Source of the DNA: Neocallimastix lanati (nom. inval.)
Taxonomy: Eukaryota; Neocallimastigomycota; Neocallimastigomycetes; Neocallimastigales; Neocallimastigaceae
DNA length: 64,000 nt
Assembly: GCA_016946835.1 (NCBI GenBank)
Contig: JACVTC010000107.1
Span: 52,501-116,500 of the forward strand
Direction of reading: 5' to 3'
In this document: piece by piece, positions 1 to 12,850 of the stretch
Layout: each line of letters starts with the position of its first letter
Numbering within the stretch: position 1 is the stretch's first letter
Notes under the pieces: model-generated
What the model saw: only the letters and a program-made list of their open reading frames with translations
Told to the model about the DNA's origin: nothing
Databases searched by the model: none
Position numbers and translations under genes: made by a program

Positions 1-164
1 TTTTTTTTTTTTTTTAAAAAATTATTAAATAGATATAATGGATTTTTTTTATATGTTAATAAATATTAATAGATAGATAATAAAAAAAATAGAAAGATAG
101 AGAAATTTCATTTCATTTTTTTTTTTAAGTTATAATTTATTTAAAAATAATAATAAAATTGAAA

Positions 165-223
<59 letters not shown>

Positions 224-247
224 AAGAAAAGTTCAAAAAAAAGATAC

Positions 248-291
<44 letters not shown>

Positions 292-302
292 TATATACAT
301 AC
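1..302. other. Non-coding A/T-rich stretch, probably intron of the CFAP52-like gene
   Basis: The next exon of the minus-strand WD-repeat gene must lie to the left of the window, because its reading frame is still open at the donor next to position 303. The stretch holds an AAAT tandem array (about 164-225) and a T run of about 39 bases (250-289). I see no further exon in it. Confidence 0.6.
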
Positions 303-501
303 TCTGGGAAACAAATATCATTAACTTCAGAGAAGTGACATGTATTTTTGAGAGTGGCTTCAAATGTCTTTAAATCAATCATATATAAACTGGAGGTGGA
401 GGTACCAGCTAAAATTCTTTTGTCATTATCAAAACATAAGGAGGTGACCTTACCTTCAATTTTTACTTTACTAATTTTTTTTTTTTTTTTTTAATAAGTA
501 C

Positions 502-535
<34 letters not shown>

Positions 536-1268
536 TTATTTTATTTTATGAAGAAATATATGTATATAAATTTATTTATATATATATAATTATAAATAAT
601 ATATTAAATATAGAATATAAAAAATAAAATATTTTTGTGTCAAAAAAAATATATATTAATATAATTAATTATAAATAAATATATTATAAATCATATATAG
701 GATATAAAGTATAATTTAATTAATGATTTTTTAATGATTTTATATATATACACACACACACACATATATATATATATAAATATATATATATAAATATATA
801 TATATAAATATATTAATATATAAATATATAAATATATTTAATGCATTTTGAATGATAATATCATCATTTTATATATACCTAATAATATTCATTTTTCCTG
901 TGGTTTTCATCATGGCAACTGTACCATCTCCTGCACCTACAATAACCTTATCTGAATTTGGTACTAATAAAATGGAAATAATACCAAGACTAAATCTTTC
1001 CTGTAAAAAAAAAAAAAAAAAAAATAAAAAAAAAAGGAACAAAAATAATTAATTAGTATTATTATTACTATTTCAATTTAATTTTATTATAATAATGTAT
1101 TAACTATTTAAAATATTCATTATTTTATATTTAATAGCTAATATTGATATTCATATATATATATATATGCATATAATCACGTATATACATATACTTGTTA
1201 TTGATAGTTATATAATATTTATAAATGTTTTTGTTTTATTTTTATTTTTATTTTTATTTTTATTTTTA

Positions 1269-1299
<31 letters not shown>

Positions 1300-1833
1300 T
1301 TGTTTTAATTTTTTTTATTTTATTTTTTATTTTTTTTTTTTTTACCTTTGGTGGTCCTGATTGTCTAAAGAGTTTCGTATTTAAATCAATCTTTAATAAA
1401 TCTCCCGTGGTCGTACCACAATACATATATTCATCATTATCATCTACGAGACAACATTCAATCACTCTTTTGATTTGTCCCATATTAATATCAACCATTT
1501 GTGCCTTTCTTCTTTCTGCATCAAATTCCCATACACGAAGAGTAGAAATACCACAGGATGCAAAACAATTTTCACATTGATGGTAAGGGGCTACCTTTAA
1601 GGCTATACCATCAGAATCTTTTGAGGCTGGAACTCCACAAATGGCTTTGGCTTTCTCAATATCCCATACAACAATGGTATTGTCATCTTGTCCTCCCAAC
1701 GTAATTAAATATTTATCATCACATGAAAATGCTAAGGATTGTACCTTTCCTTTATGTAATGAAAATTTTCTATATTGTTTTCTGGTTTCAAAATCCCAAA
1801 CAATAATATCAGCCTAAATTTTTTTTTTTAAAT

Positions 1834-1867
<34 letters not shown>

Positions 1868-2056
1868 CATTATTATTTTTATAATTTTTATTATTTTTAT
1901 TATTTTTTTTTGTGTGTAGACATATATAAAGTATATTTTTGGTTATATTTTAATTTTATTTTTTTGTTTAGTTTTTATTTTTTAGTTGGAATTTTTTTTA
2001 ATAATTTTTAAAAAAGTGTTCATATCAATAATTCAATGTTTCATTTATTTTATTTA

Positions 2057-2089
<33 letters not shown>

Positions 2090-2760
2090 ATTAATATTAT
2101 TATTATTTTGTTTGTTTGTTTGATTTGTTTTTCATTACAATAATTCAAAAACATTATTTATTCATATATTTGTATTGGAAAAAAAAAAAAAAATTTTTTT
2201 TTTTTTTTTTTTTGATGATAATTATTTGATAATTTTAAAGAAATATAATAAAATTCAATTAATTATGACGCATAATATTATAAAATATATATATATATAT
2301 GTTTTATAAGGAATATACATGGCATAGTTTATTATATAATGAAATAAAAATAATAAATAAATAAATATATATATATATATAATATATTAATTAAAAAAAA
2401 AAAAAAAACTCATAGTTAATGTATATATAATTAATTATTATTTAGTTATTATTATTGTCGTTTGTTATTTATCATAATTATTCATACCTGAAAACCCATA
2501 TGGGTTACTTGACTACTGGCAATGTATTTACCAGATCTTGAAACATCCATACAAGAAATATTATTACTATGTCCTAAAAGAAATTCTTTTGATGAAGTGG
2601 ACTTGGTAACATCATTAATGACAATAGTTGATCCTAAAACATATACTAAATGTTTTCCATCTGGATGTTTGAAAAAACTATATGGAATATTTCCACTATA
2701 TCCTATCATGGATTTTAACTTTAATGGTTTATATTCTTCATTGTCAAGATTATCCGCCAT
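303..2760 (-). CDS. cfap52: CFAP52/WDR16-like WD-repeat protein (partial, 3' end outside window)
   Basis: Four exons join in frame: 2488-2760, 1346-1813, 879-1000 and 303-470, giving about 343 residues before the left edge; the family is about 620 long. The start MADNLDNEEYKPLKLK is followed by the characteristic first blade (IGYSGNIPYSFFKHPDGKHL, then LGHSNNISCMDVSRSGKYIAS and THMGFQ). Later segments ADIIVWDFETR, LGGQDDNTIVVWDIEKAKAI, TLRVWEFD, YCGTTTGDLLKI, GAGDGTVAM and TCHFSEVNDICFPE follow animal CFAP52 in order with only short gaps. CFAP52 is known as a WD40 microtubule inner protein of ciliary doublets. The paralogy level is high enough that a general WD40 protein is unlikely. Introns are 58-674 nt and A/T-rich, with GTATGA, GTAAAA, GTATAT and GTATGT donors. 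What it does in an amoeba without cilia is not shown by the sequence. Confidence 0.87.
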
Positions 2761-2768
2761 ATTTCTTT

Positions 2769-2812
<44 letters not shown>

Positions 2813-2888
2813 TATTATATTTATTTATATAGAAAGGTATTATAATATTTATATAGATATAGTTATATATTTAATTAATTATTATATT

Positions 2889-2920
<32 letters not shown>

Positions 2921-2985
2921 ATTTAATATCTTTTTCTATTTTTCTATTTTTCATTTTCTTTGCTTTCAAATATCGTTTGATAATT

Positions 2986-3022
<37 letters not shown>

Positions 3023-3252
3023 TTCGTCTTTTTTTTCAATATATATGTATTATTCGCGTACTTTATATATTATTAATTATACAAAAAAATAAGTTTGTAA
3101 TATAAATTTATTTCCAAATAAGACCCAATTAATATCACTTTAAAATAACTGATATAGAATGAAGTGATTTTTAATTATTTTCTATTATTTTATTATTTCA
3201 ATCCTTTATGAACAAGCTTTTTTTCTTTTTTTCTTTTTCCTTTAATTTATAC

Positions 3253-3285
<33 letters not shown>

Positions 3286-3738
3286 GTATGTATGTATATA
3301 TATATATAACAAAATTAAAAAAATATATATTTAAAAAATATTTATAATAGATAAAAAAAAATACATATATTTATAATATATACAGAAAGAATAAAGAATA
3401 AAATATTATTAATGATGGTATAATAAATATTATAGTAAATATAGATTTTTTTTGTTTTAATACATAATAATGCAATTATTTATTTAAAACTACCTTTTGA
3501 ATGTATTAATAATTAATATATGTTAAATTTTACAAGTATTTTTATTTTATTTTACTCTATTTCATTTAATTTAATTTTTTTTTTTTTTTTTAATTTTTTT
3601 TTTACTTAAATTTTTTAAAGTTTTTGTTTTATTTATTTTTAATTAAATTTTTTTTTTTTTTTTTTTTTTTTGAAAAAAAATTTTTTTTTCAAATATAATT
3701 AAAAAAAAAAAAAAATTTTTTTTAATTTTTGTTAATTC

Positions 3739-3776
<38 letters not shown>

Positions 3777-4595
3777 TAAACTTTATGTTACATATAATAG
3801 TTTTTATTATGGTTTTTAATATAGTTTTTATTAAAGTTTTAATGATAGTTTTTATTTAGTTTTTTTTTTCTTTCTTATAGCTTTAAACTGTTATTATTAA
3901 TTATTATTAATTATTAGCAATAATTCATAATTTTAGTAAATGAAAAAGAATATATAAAAAACGAAATAGAACCATCAGTCAATAAGTCAATATATCATTA
4001 TATTATTTATTAACTATATATATATATATATATTTTTTTTTTTTTGGGAGTTTAAAAAAAAAAAATTTATTTTAAAATATTATTAAATTCTATTTATACA
4101 TAATCTATTATATTATATTTGTACACTTTAAATAAAAATTTGTATATTTCTAAAAAATTTTGATTTGTAGAATTTTAACATTTAGTATATCAAAAAAAAA
4201 CTTTTTTTTTTTTTGGATATATATATATAAACCTTTTTTTTTTTTTTTTTTTTTTTTTTTGTTTTTTTTTTAAAAAAAAAAAAAATAAAAAAAACTTTTG
4301 ATTTATAGAATAAAAGTGAAAAATAAGAAGCAAAACGAAACAAAATTAAAACAAAACAAAACAAAAAAATAAAATATAAATAAAAATCAAAAATCAAAAA
4401 CAAGAGAGAAAGAACAAGAATAAAAACAAGAACAAAAAAAAAATAATGAAATATATATATATATATATATATATTTTTTTTCTTAAAAAAAATTATATAT
4501 AGCAAATTAAATTAAATGAAGCAAATTAGAAATTAAATTTTACTGAAATTCATTATTAGTGAACATATATACATTAATATATATACATTAATATA

Positions 4596-4627
<32 letters not shown>

Positions 4628-4701
4628 AAAACATTAATAATAATATATATAGTTGTAAATATAACTTGATCATTAATTTTTAAAATAAAAACAACCAAAA
4701 C

Positions 4702-4738
<37 letters not shown>

Positions 4739-4815
4739 TTTTCTTTGTTTTATATTTTTTTCTTTCTATTAAAACTCCGAATTTTATTTTAGATATTTAT
4801 TTTTATTATTATTAT

Positions 4816-4850
<35 letters not shown>

Positions 4851-5431
4851 AAAAAATGAATTAATTATAAATACTAATAAATAATTTAAAGATATATATG
4901 TATATATCTTTTTATATTATTATTATTATTATTATTTCAATTTAATAATTATAAATTAATAAGATATTTTAAATATTAACAGATGATAAAAGTACAAAAA
5001 GTTTATATATATAATATATAATATATATTTTATTTTTAATTCACTTTTTTTTTTTTTTTTTATATATATATATAATTGATAGCTTCACCATTACTTTTTA
5101 AAATAAATTTTTTTTTTCCTTTATATTCTCGTTAACTATAAAATACATATGCAATAAATTAAAATAATAACAACCTTATATATATATCAATATTTTATTT
5201 AATTTAATTTTTTTTCCCTTTTATTTCCTTTTAATTTTTATTTTTTTATAATTTTTTATTATAATTTTTTTATTTTGTTTTTTTTGTAATATAAATTGAA
5301 TTTATATTTGCATATCGGTATATTTGATATATTAACTTTTCCTATTTATACAGGAAAATAATATATATAAATTATATTATTATTTTTATATAAATAATAT
5401 TGTCTTTTTTTTTTTTTTTTTTTTTTTTTTT
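2761..5431. other. Intergenic, A/T-rich, no gene seen
   Basis: The stretch between two minus-strand genes contains many A or T runs (for example 4687-4734 and 4819-4849) and AT dinucleotide tracts. Open frames here are only translations of these tracts. The A/T-rich part just above 2760 would be the promoter side of the CFAP52-like gene. No RNA gene signature was seen. Confidence 0.6.
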
Positions 5432-6455
5432 ACATCTATAAATCATAATTTTTTTTGTTCGTTTTTATTTAAAAATTTTATAATTAACAAATAGAATAGG
5501 ATATACAATATAAAGATATGATATTAAATATATACATATATTTTATATATATATAAAAAAAAAGAATATAAAAAGTAATATCAATTAGAATATTTTATTA
5601 TTATTATTATTATTTTCTTTATTATTTTGTAATAAAATCAAAACTTACATAGCAAAGTCTGAAAATATCGTTAAAAACAAAGTAGTTTCCTGGACCATCT
5701 GGAACTAATTGGAAAGTTTGAGAGAAACGTTGTGGATTTTGTTCATCATCAGTCTATTAATTTTAATTTTTATTTATTTATTTTATTTTTATGTTATGTT
5801 AATATATCATTAAAGTAATTTCATTTTAATAATTATTTTCAATAAATTTACTCGTTTTTATTTGAATATAAAAAGAATAATAAAAACTTCTATATTAAAT
5901 TATTATGACGATTACTATATATATTATTTTGATATTTACAAGTAATTGACCAGTAACTGAAACTAAAATTGAACCAGCTGATGGATGTGAGGGTTGAGCA
6001 TCTACAGTTTGAATTTTATGTTCAATTCTTCTAAATGGAAGAGACTAAAGTATTAAATTTGATATTGTATAACATTAATTCATTAATATATATATAAATT
6101 TGAATAATATTTCATTACTACTTTTTTTTTTGTTATATTAATATTTATTATTTTAATAACAATTGATATTATATATATATTTAATTTGAACTTACAGCTA
6201 ATTTTTCAATAATACCATTGACACCTTGAATTTGAGCACCTTCAAAAGTTAACATGGAAATATCTTTCTTTTATTTTTTAAATTATTACAATTTAATAAT
6301 TAGTTTCTATTAATTTATTTATCATTATTAAATATTTAATATCTTAATAAAGATTGATATCATACATAAACATTTCTTAAATTTTTACGGTCAGAATCAA
6401 AAGTTCCATAGTAGAATTGAACAAAAACTTTTGCAACTTCGTTAATATCAGCCAT
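5432..6455 (-). CDS. ntf2: Nuclear transport factor 2 (NTF2)
   Basis: Exons 6366-6455, 6196-6267, 5940-6044 and 5649-5753 join in phase 0 and give 124 residues beginning MADINEVAKVFVQFYYGTFD. The segments ISMLTFEGAQIQGVNGIIEKL, SLPFRRIEHKIQTVDAQPS, DEEQNPQRFSQ-like (TDDEQNPQRFSQTFQLVPDG) and FVFNDIFRL follow yeast and animal NTF2 along their whole length; the family is about 125 residues. NTF2 is a dimer that carries RanGDP from cytosol to nucleus through FG nucleoporins. The 3' end is ambiguous. A GTAAGT donor follows codon TAT (5649) and an ATAG acceptor at 5437 would add one exon of ATG TAA, giving 125 residues. Read-through instead gives VSFDFITK and a stop at 5622. The family length favours the spliced form. 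It is a single-domain protein, with no truncation visible. Confidence 0.93.
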
Positions 6456-9400
6456 TCTTTATTCTATTTTTTTTTTTTTACCAATATAATAATAATAACA
6501 ATATAATAATTAGTCCAAGTAATTTTTTTTAAATATTATTTATGCTTCAAATATCAATCTTGTTTATAAAAAAAATATAATTTCAAAAATACATATTAAT
6601 ATTTTCATAAATATATTATTATTTTTTTAAGTAACAGTTAATTTTTTTTTATAATATGAATATAAAATTTCTTATATTTATTGATTTGTTTTTAATTGAT
6701 GTAAATAATTTTTCATATTAAAAAATTATATTGAAATTTGAATTTTTAAATAAATATTTTTATTTATTTATTTATTTTTAATATGAATTATTATTATTTT
6801 TTTATTATTATTATTTTTCAATGATTATCATTTCATTTTTGTTATTATTATTATTATTATTTTTTTTAAAAAAATATAATTATATACTTTCAATTATTAA
6901 GTATAATCTTATAATCTATTAAACTCATGATTTATTATACTGATTTATATCTACAAGATTTAATAAAATATATTTCTATAAACCATTTTATTTTTCCGAA
7001 ATTTAGTTCTGTTATATTTTCCCTTTATTGATTTTATTCTATTTTATTTGCTTTGTAAATTAGCTTTTAAAAATATAAAAATCAAAAATTATCTTTTTCA
7101 TATTTGTATATGATTTATTATTATTATTATTATTTTTTTTTTTTTTGGCAAAAATTAAAAATTTCATCAAAATACAATATCTAAATATATTTAAATATAA
7201 TATAAAGATATATATACAACAAAATGAATTATAAAATTAGTTAATCAAATATTTACTTAATAATCTATTTTTTATTTTATGATATATTTTTTTTTAATTC
7301 TTAATTTTTAATTTTTTTCTTTTTTCTTTTTTTTATTTATTTAGTATCTTTAAAAAAAAAAAAGATTTGTAATAATTAGAATTAACTATTATAAATAAAA
7401 TGAAATAAAATAAAAATTAATCATATATATATTGATAATAAATTTTATTATTACTTTTATTTTATTTCATAATATTATTAAAATACTTATTAAATTAATT
7501 AATTATTTAAATTAATTATTTAATTTTTTAATTATTTATTAATAATTATTAATAATAATTTATTTAAATATTTAAATATTTGTTTATTTATTTATTTATT
7601 AATACTACTTTATTTAAAATGAATGTTCCATTTATTAACATATTATTATATTATAAGCATATATTGCAATATACTATAAATATATTATTAACTGATCTTA
7701 TCCAATCAAAGTATTTGATGTTTTAGCCATGAAATAGAAACAAAAAGATTATTTTTATTTTAAAGTTTTGAAATTCTCTAATTAAAAAATTTAATTAATT
7801 TTCAATCATAAATTTATGCTCTATTTACATAAAAATATAATAAAAACACGTTTTTACTGATTTGATATGCGGGACTTTTATGTGCAATAATTTATAAGCA
7901 GTGGGTTTTAAATAATGGTAGTTTAGTAAATTTTATTAATAAAATTATAATATTCGTACAATTAAAATAATAATTCTAATTCCTAAAAATTTACAAGAGA
8001 GTTCTCTATTTCTAATATAAATAATTTAATTTATAAGAAATAGGTAATATATTAATTATATATTCTAATATATAGAACTATATAATTTTTATATGAAATA
8101 AAGTATTATAATTATTATAATTATAATACATATTGAAATAAAATAAAATAAAATAATTATTATCAAAAAGATATAAATTTAATATTTAATAATTATTATT
8201 AAATATACAAATATGTTACTACACATATTTGTTTTATATCAGATTTTATGGATTATACATTAATTTAAAATCTATGATTATTTTCAATAATTTTATGAGT
8301 AATTCATAAATCATGTGAAAAATAGACAAGTTTATCCTAATCTTTTATATTTTATTTTTATAAAAAATACAAAAGGTAAAAAATAAAAAAAAATAATAAT
8401 AAATCAGAATTTTTTAATTAATTAAATCTCCAATAGCCTTTATTTACGTATATGAAATATGAAAATGAAATATTAATACATCTTTTTTTAATTTTTTTTA
8501 AATTTTTTTTTATTTTTGAAATTATAATAGTAAATAAAAGTATTATTTTATTTTTATTAAAAAAAAAAAAAAAATAAAAATAAATTATTTGATAGTCCTA
8601 TAAACATAAAGAAGATTTATTTATTTATATATTAAATGTAATATTCTTTTAAAAAAATATATATATTATATTATTATTATATTTATTATGAAAATCATCA
8701 CTATTTTTTAAAAAATAAAATAATTTTTAGATTAAAAAATAATGATAGTTTACAATTAAGTTTTTTTTTTTTTTATGTATATATATATATTATTTTGTTT
8801 TACTTTACTTTATCAATAATCTCAAAATCTATATTGTAATAACACTTGAAAAAAAAATTTCTATATTGTAATAACACTTGAAAAAAAAATTATCTTAGTT
8901 TTGAATTTATAGGAAAATGAAAAATGAAAGAAAGATTTTATTAAATATTATAAAAAGTTTATAAGATAACATTTCAGTTGATTAATAATAAATAATAATA
9001 TTCAAAAAACGGTTATCTTATTCAATAACTAATTTAATGAATAACTAAACTGATTTATTTAGTATGAAAGGAATTTAATTTGTAATTAACTATATATTAT
9101 TTAAAACATTTTGGACTTTTTTTTTTCTTAAGAAATAATTTTTTTTTATAACATTAACATTATGTTCGAATCTGGATGCATATATATTAGAGAATTAATT
9201 ATAATATTTGTATGATAATAATGTTAATTGAATTGACAAATCAAATTATAATAATCACTATAATAATATAAAAAAAATGAAGAAGAATTTAAAAACTGAT
9301 AAATCAATGAATATATATTATAATTTAAATTTTAAATATACAATAATATGAAATTAAAAAAAAAAAAAATAAATTAATAAGATAATATTGAAAAAAGATA

Positions 9401-9659
9401 TTAATATAAATATATATTTTTCATATTCACAATGAATTCATTAATTAATAAGATGATATGAGAATATATATATATAAACTTTAAAATTTTTTATTTAAAA
9501 TATACTAATGTTTTAATAATGATTTCTTTTTATATATTTATATATCACAGAGAAGTTTAACATATTATTAAAATAAAAATTAAACAACAAACATATAAAA
9601 AATAAAACTAAAATAGAGAAAAGAACAAAATAAAATAAAAAGAAAAAAAAAATTTCGAA
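6456..9659. other. Intergenic, divergent promoter region, no gene seen
   Basis: This 3.2 kb separates the divergent NTF2 and LCL2-like genes. It is A/T-rich without coding frames I can support. A slightly less A/T-rich patch lies at about 7680-7920. A tandem duplication lies at about 8827-8891 (separate entry). The A-rich leader just before 9660 is typical of 5' regions here. Confidence 0.6.
8827..8891. repeat. Two-copy tandem duplication, unit about 33 bp
   Basis: A unit of about 33 bp containing ATTGTAATAACACTTGAAAA occurs twice head to tail and nearly identically. It is non-coding, and looks like a recent local duplication. Confidence 0.85.
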
Positions 9660-10237
9660 ATGAATTTTAAATTTGAATTTTGCTTATTGTTAATATGCTT
9701 ATTTATTCAAAATTCTTTGGCCTTTGATTTCTTCAATATGTTTAACGGTTCAGGAGATGAAAATTTTCAAAGAGAAGAACAATTTGTTAAAAAAGGTATT
9801 AATATATTTATAATAAAACCTAAAACTTTATTTTTTTTTTATTAAGATATATATTATGATATTAATTTATATTAAATATTAAATATATATATATATATAA
9901 TATATATAATAGAGGTTTGTAAAGATTATATTTGTCCAATAACTCAAACTTGTGTAGAAAAGCCAATTGATTGTCCATGTGAAAATGAATTAGAAAAGAA
10001 ATGTATTATTGGGGATTGGTATATTTGGTAAGTTATTTTTTTTATATATAATAAGATATAATATACAATTTATTTTTTATTATTTTTTTTTTAAATTTAT
10101 TTATGGTAATAACATATATTTATCAAATATTTATATACTATAAAATAAATGTATATTTAAATATCTTATAATAATTATGTTCATATACAATGATTTTTAG
10201 TATCAGTTCAAAGCAAAGCTGTGAAAGTTTTAAATAA
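9660..10237 (+). CDS. lcl2: Small secreted LCL2-like protein
   Basis: Three exons (9660-9795, 9913-10027, 10201-10237) join in phase to a 95-residue protein. Residues 1-21 are a signal peptide (hydrophobic LLLICLFIQNSLAF). A short acidic linker follows, then the Cys-rich core VCKDYICPITQTCVEKPIDCPC...KKCIIGDWYICIS. The spacing CxxYxCPxTxxCVxxPxDCPCP-xxxxKC-xxxxYxCIS is that of fungal Lcl2 (long chronological lifespan protein 2), a small secretory-pathway protein linked genetically to ER-associated degradation. Length (about 95 against 110-125 in fungi) and the leading FDFFNMF, which resembles the fungal N-terminus, agree. The role in ER quality control is inferred from the family. The last exon encodes only 12 codons, which is easily missed by gene finders. 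Start choice: only ATG before the signal peptide, with an A-rich leader. Confidence 0.85.
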
Positions 10238-10353
10238 ATAATTATTTAAAATTAAATATTATTCTTTAAATTAATAAATGCAAATATATTATAAAAATCC
10301 ATATAATAAAATAAATAACTTTAAAATAACAACAATAATAATAAGAAAAATAG

Positions 10354-10388
<35 letters not shown>

Positions 10389-11073
10389 AAAAAATAAAAC
10401 TATATAAATATTTTATATATATATAAAATAAATTAATATAAATTAATAAATTAATACAAACTATATATAAGTTGTTATTTTTTCTAATTTCAAAATTTGA
10501 ACAATAAATGATATGCTAATTATGTTTTGAAATATATAAATATTTTTTAAAAGATGGTAAAAATGTTAAATCAAGGGGAAATTGTGGGGAAAATATTTTT
10601 GAGTTAATAATAATAATAATTAATAAAAATGATAATTAATAACAACAATAATTAATAATAATAAAAAGTTATATATATATATAATTTAATTAATATTATA
10701 ATTAAAATTTTATTTTAATATTTATTAATAATAATTTGAAACAACATCGAAGAAAAAAAAAATTTTTTTTTGATATAGTCAAAATAATATTATTTATATA
10801 AAAATAAAAAGATAAATAAAATATGTCATTAATTATTATGAAAAATGAGTATTTTATTTAATTTGTTATATAACATTAATGAATACGAATTATTGACTAT
10901 TATTACATTATTGGCTTTTTTTTTTTTAAGTTTATTTTATTTTTTTTTTTTTAAGTTAAAAATTTTTAACTTTGAATATTTGAAAAATTTTTTTTATAAA
11001 AAGTTTTATAGTTTTATATATAATAAATTATTTCAAAGATGAAAAAAAAAATAATATTAAATAAATAATATTA
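10238..11073. other. Intergenic with one doubtful small ORF
   Basis: A/T-rich spacer with an A run of about 37 bases at 10350-10386. The only candidate in it is the 65-codon ORF at 10845-11042 listed separately. Confidence 0.5.
10845..11042 (+). CDS. Doubtful 65-residue single-pass membrane ORF
   Basis: An ATG in a good A-rich context opens 65 codons: a polar start (MSILFNLLYNINEYE), one hydrophobic helix (about residues 16-36) and a Lys/Phe/Tyr-rich tail. It is slightly more codon-like than its surroundings. However, the helix is largely T-run translation and it ends in TGA, which the firm genes of this window do not use. I recognise no family. It may be chance. Confidence 0.22.
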   Translation: MSILFNLLYNINEYELLTIITLLAFFFLSLFYFFFFKLKIFNFEYLKNFFYKKFYSFIYNKLFQR

Positions 11074-11081
11074 TTAATTTT

Positions 11082-11297
11082 TGTAATTTGAATGTAATTT
11101 AAAATTACTTTATTTATTTATATCTTATTAATTTGAGATTTCTCTATTTTTTATATATTTAATTAAATTATTACATATGTATTATTTATAATGTACATAA
11201 TGCTCTAGCCATATATATGATACATTTTATTATAATTAATTAAATGAATATATACAGGAAATATGTATATTAAATATTATAATCTTTATTTCTAACA
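11082..11297 (-). repeat. 3' LTR of the copia-type relic
   Basis: In element orientation it begins TGTTAGAA and ends CAAATTACA, the TG...CA LTR ends. It aligns over its length with 13484-13719, with substitutions and small indels. Just inside it (11298-11314) lies a purine-rich tract in the element strand (AGAAGGAG next to TGTTAG), the expected polypurine tract. Confidence 0.8.
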
Positions 11298-11318
11298 CTC
11301 CTTCTAAAGTTTAGAATA

Positions 11319-11900
11319 TTAAAACTCATACATAATAGAATTTCTAAACTTTTTCATATCATTACTATTTAAATGTCTTGTAAATCCATTAGCAAGATTA
11401 TCATAATATTTTATATAATTCAAACGAATTTTATTTTCTTTTACAAGATCTCTAACACAATGATATTTGATATCTATATGACTATTATTTTGTTTAATAA
11501 TTTCATTTTTCATTAATATATATAATAGTTTTATTATCAACGCTTATATTGATGAATTGATAATCTTCTCCTAACTTATTTAAAAAGGTTTTCATATCAT
11601 ACACAATGATTCGAACCAACATCTAATGCATAATATTCGTTTTCTGAAGATTCAGTATATTGAAATTTTGAGTGAAAACCAACAGGTCCTGTTCCAATTA
11701 ATATGATAATACCTGTTGTTGATCTTCTTGTTGTTGTTTCTCCTCCATTGTTCGAATCTACAAAAGCTTTGATTGAATTGTTTTTGTTGAATTTTGTTCC
11801 ATAGCTTCTATTTCCTTTAAGATACTTGAAAATTTTAAAGAAATAAAATCAATCTTCATAAGTAGTGTTCGTTGATTTTCGTGATGTATTATTAACTGCA
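11319..11900 (-). pseudogene. RNase H domain remnant (copia pol 3' end)
   Basis: The minus strand reads FVDSNNGGETTTRRSTTGI, then GPVGFHSKFQYTESSENEYYAL and, after a frame change, HIDIKYHCVRDLVKENKIRLNYIKYYDNLANGFTRHL. These match the copia RNase H order (D...TRRSTSG, ...SSTEAEY, ...KHIDIRYHFIRD...ADxFTKxL). At least one frameshift separates the blocks. Confidence 0.8.
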
Positions 11901-12029
11901 AAAATAATATCTGGTTGAGTATAAAGTTTTAAATACATAAGATTTCCTATGGCTTATATGTATTTTATAACATTAAATTGTTTATTTATTAAATTTTCTA
12001 TATCTTATGAAATCATATTGTTAATTTGC

Positions 12030-12850
12030 TTATATTTTTCCATACTGAATTTCTCTAATAATATTGTAATTGGTGTAAAGTATAACCGTCTTTTTCTTTC
12101 ACAAATTTTAGTCCTAAAATATTATCTACTGGACCTATGTCAGTGATAGTAAATCTTTCTTTTAATAATTGTTTAATTTTAGTAATTTCGATTTCTTTTT
12201 TGGTAATAAGAATATCATCAATGTATACTGTCAGTATATATATAATTTCATTATTTTTATTTCTTTTGTAATAATTACATGGATCACTTTTGCGTCTTAT
12301 TAACCCAATCTTACCTAATTCATTATTTAGAATTTCGGTTCATAAACGTACTGACTGTTTTAGTCCATATAATGCCTTCTTGAACTTCCAGTATCCTTTT
12401 ATGTAGCCCTCTACACCTTCTGGAACTTTCATGTATATGTCTTTCATCTTGCTTAAGATTTAGATGTGCTGCTTTAATATTAATTTGATAATTATTTAAA
12501 TCATATTGTACAGCCAGTACAACAACAAGTCCAAGGGATTCTAACTTTAATGTAGGAGAAAAGGTTTTATCATAGTCTACTCATTGTTTTTTTTTTGCTT
12601 TGTGAATCCACTTGCTACTTTTCTTGCTTTTCTTTTGTTTATGGTGCTTTAAGAATTATATTTATATCTGAACACCCGTTTTGTTGAAACTAAATTTGTG
12701 CTTTTTGGTATTTCTTTGACCAATTCATAGATATTAAAACTTATTTGTGACATATATGATGTATGTAGTTGATTTATAGAACTAATTTTATTATTATTTT
12801 TATAAAGTACAGTTTTATATCTATCCTCACTAAGATTATCGATAGACATT
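12030..12850 (-). pseudogene. Reverse transcriptase remnant (copia pol)
   Basis: Reading the minus strand from 12849: NLVSTKRVFRYKYN, RKARKVASGFT, VDYDKTFSPTLKLES, VQYDLNNYQINIKAAHLN, KVPEGVEGYIKGYWKFKKAL, YGLKQS, then VYIDDILIT with the YIDD box at 12214-12225. The conserved Trp after the YGLKQS block is replaced by a TGA stop (near 12345). Other stops and frame changes occur near 12450, 12585 and 12660. Confidence 0.85.

Noticed and set aside
4182-4505. 107-codon minus-strand frame
   Set aside because: It is a translation of AT dinucleotide and A/T runs (YIYIYI, KKKKKK) with no normal protein composition.
9164-9173. GTTCGAATCT resembling a tRNA T-loop
   Set aside because: The flanking bases cannot form the T stem and no acceptor or anticodon stem is present.
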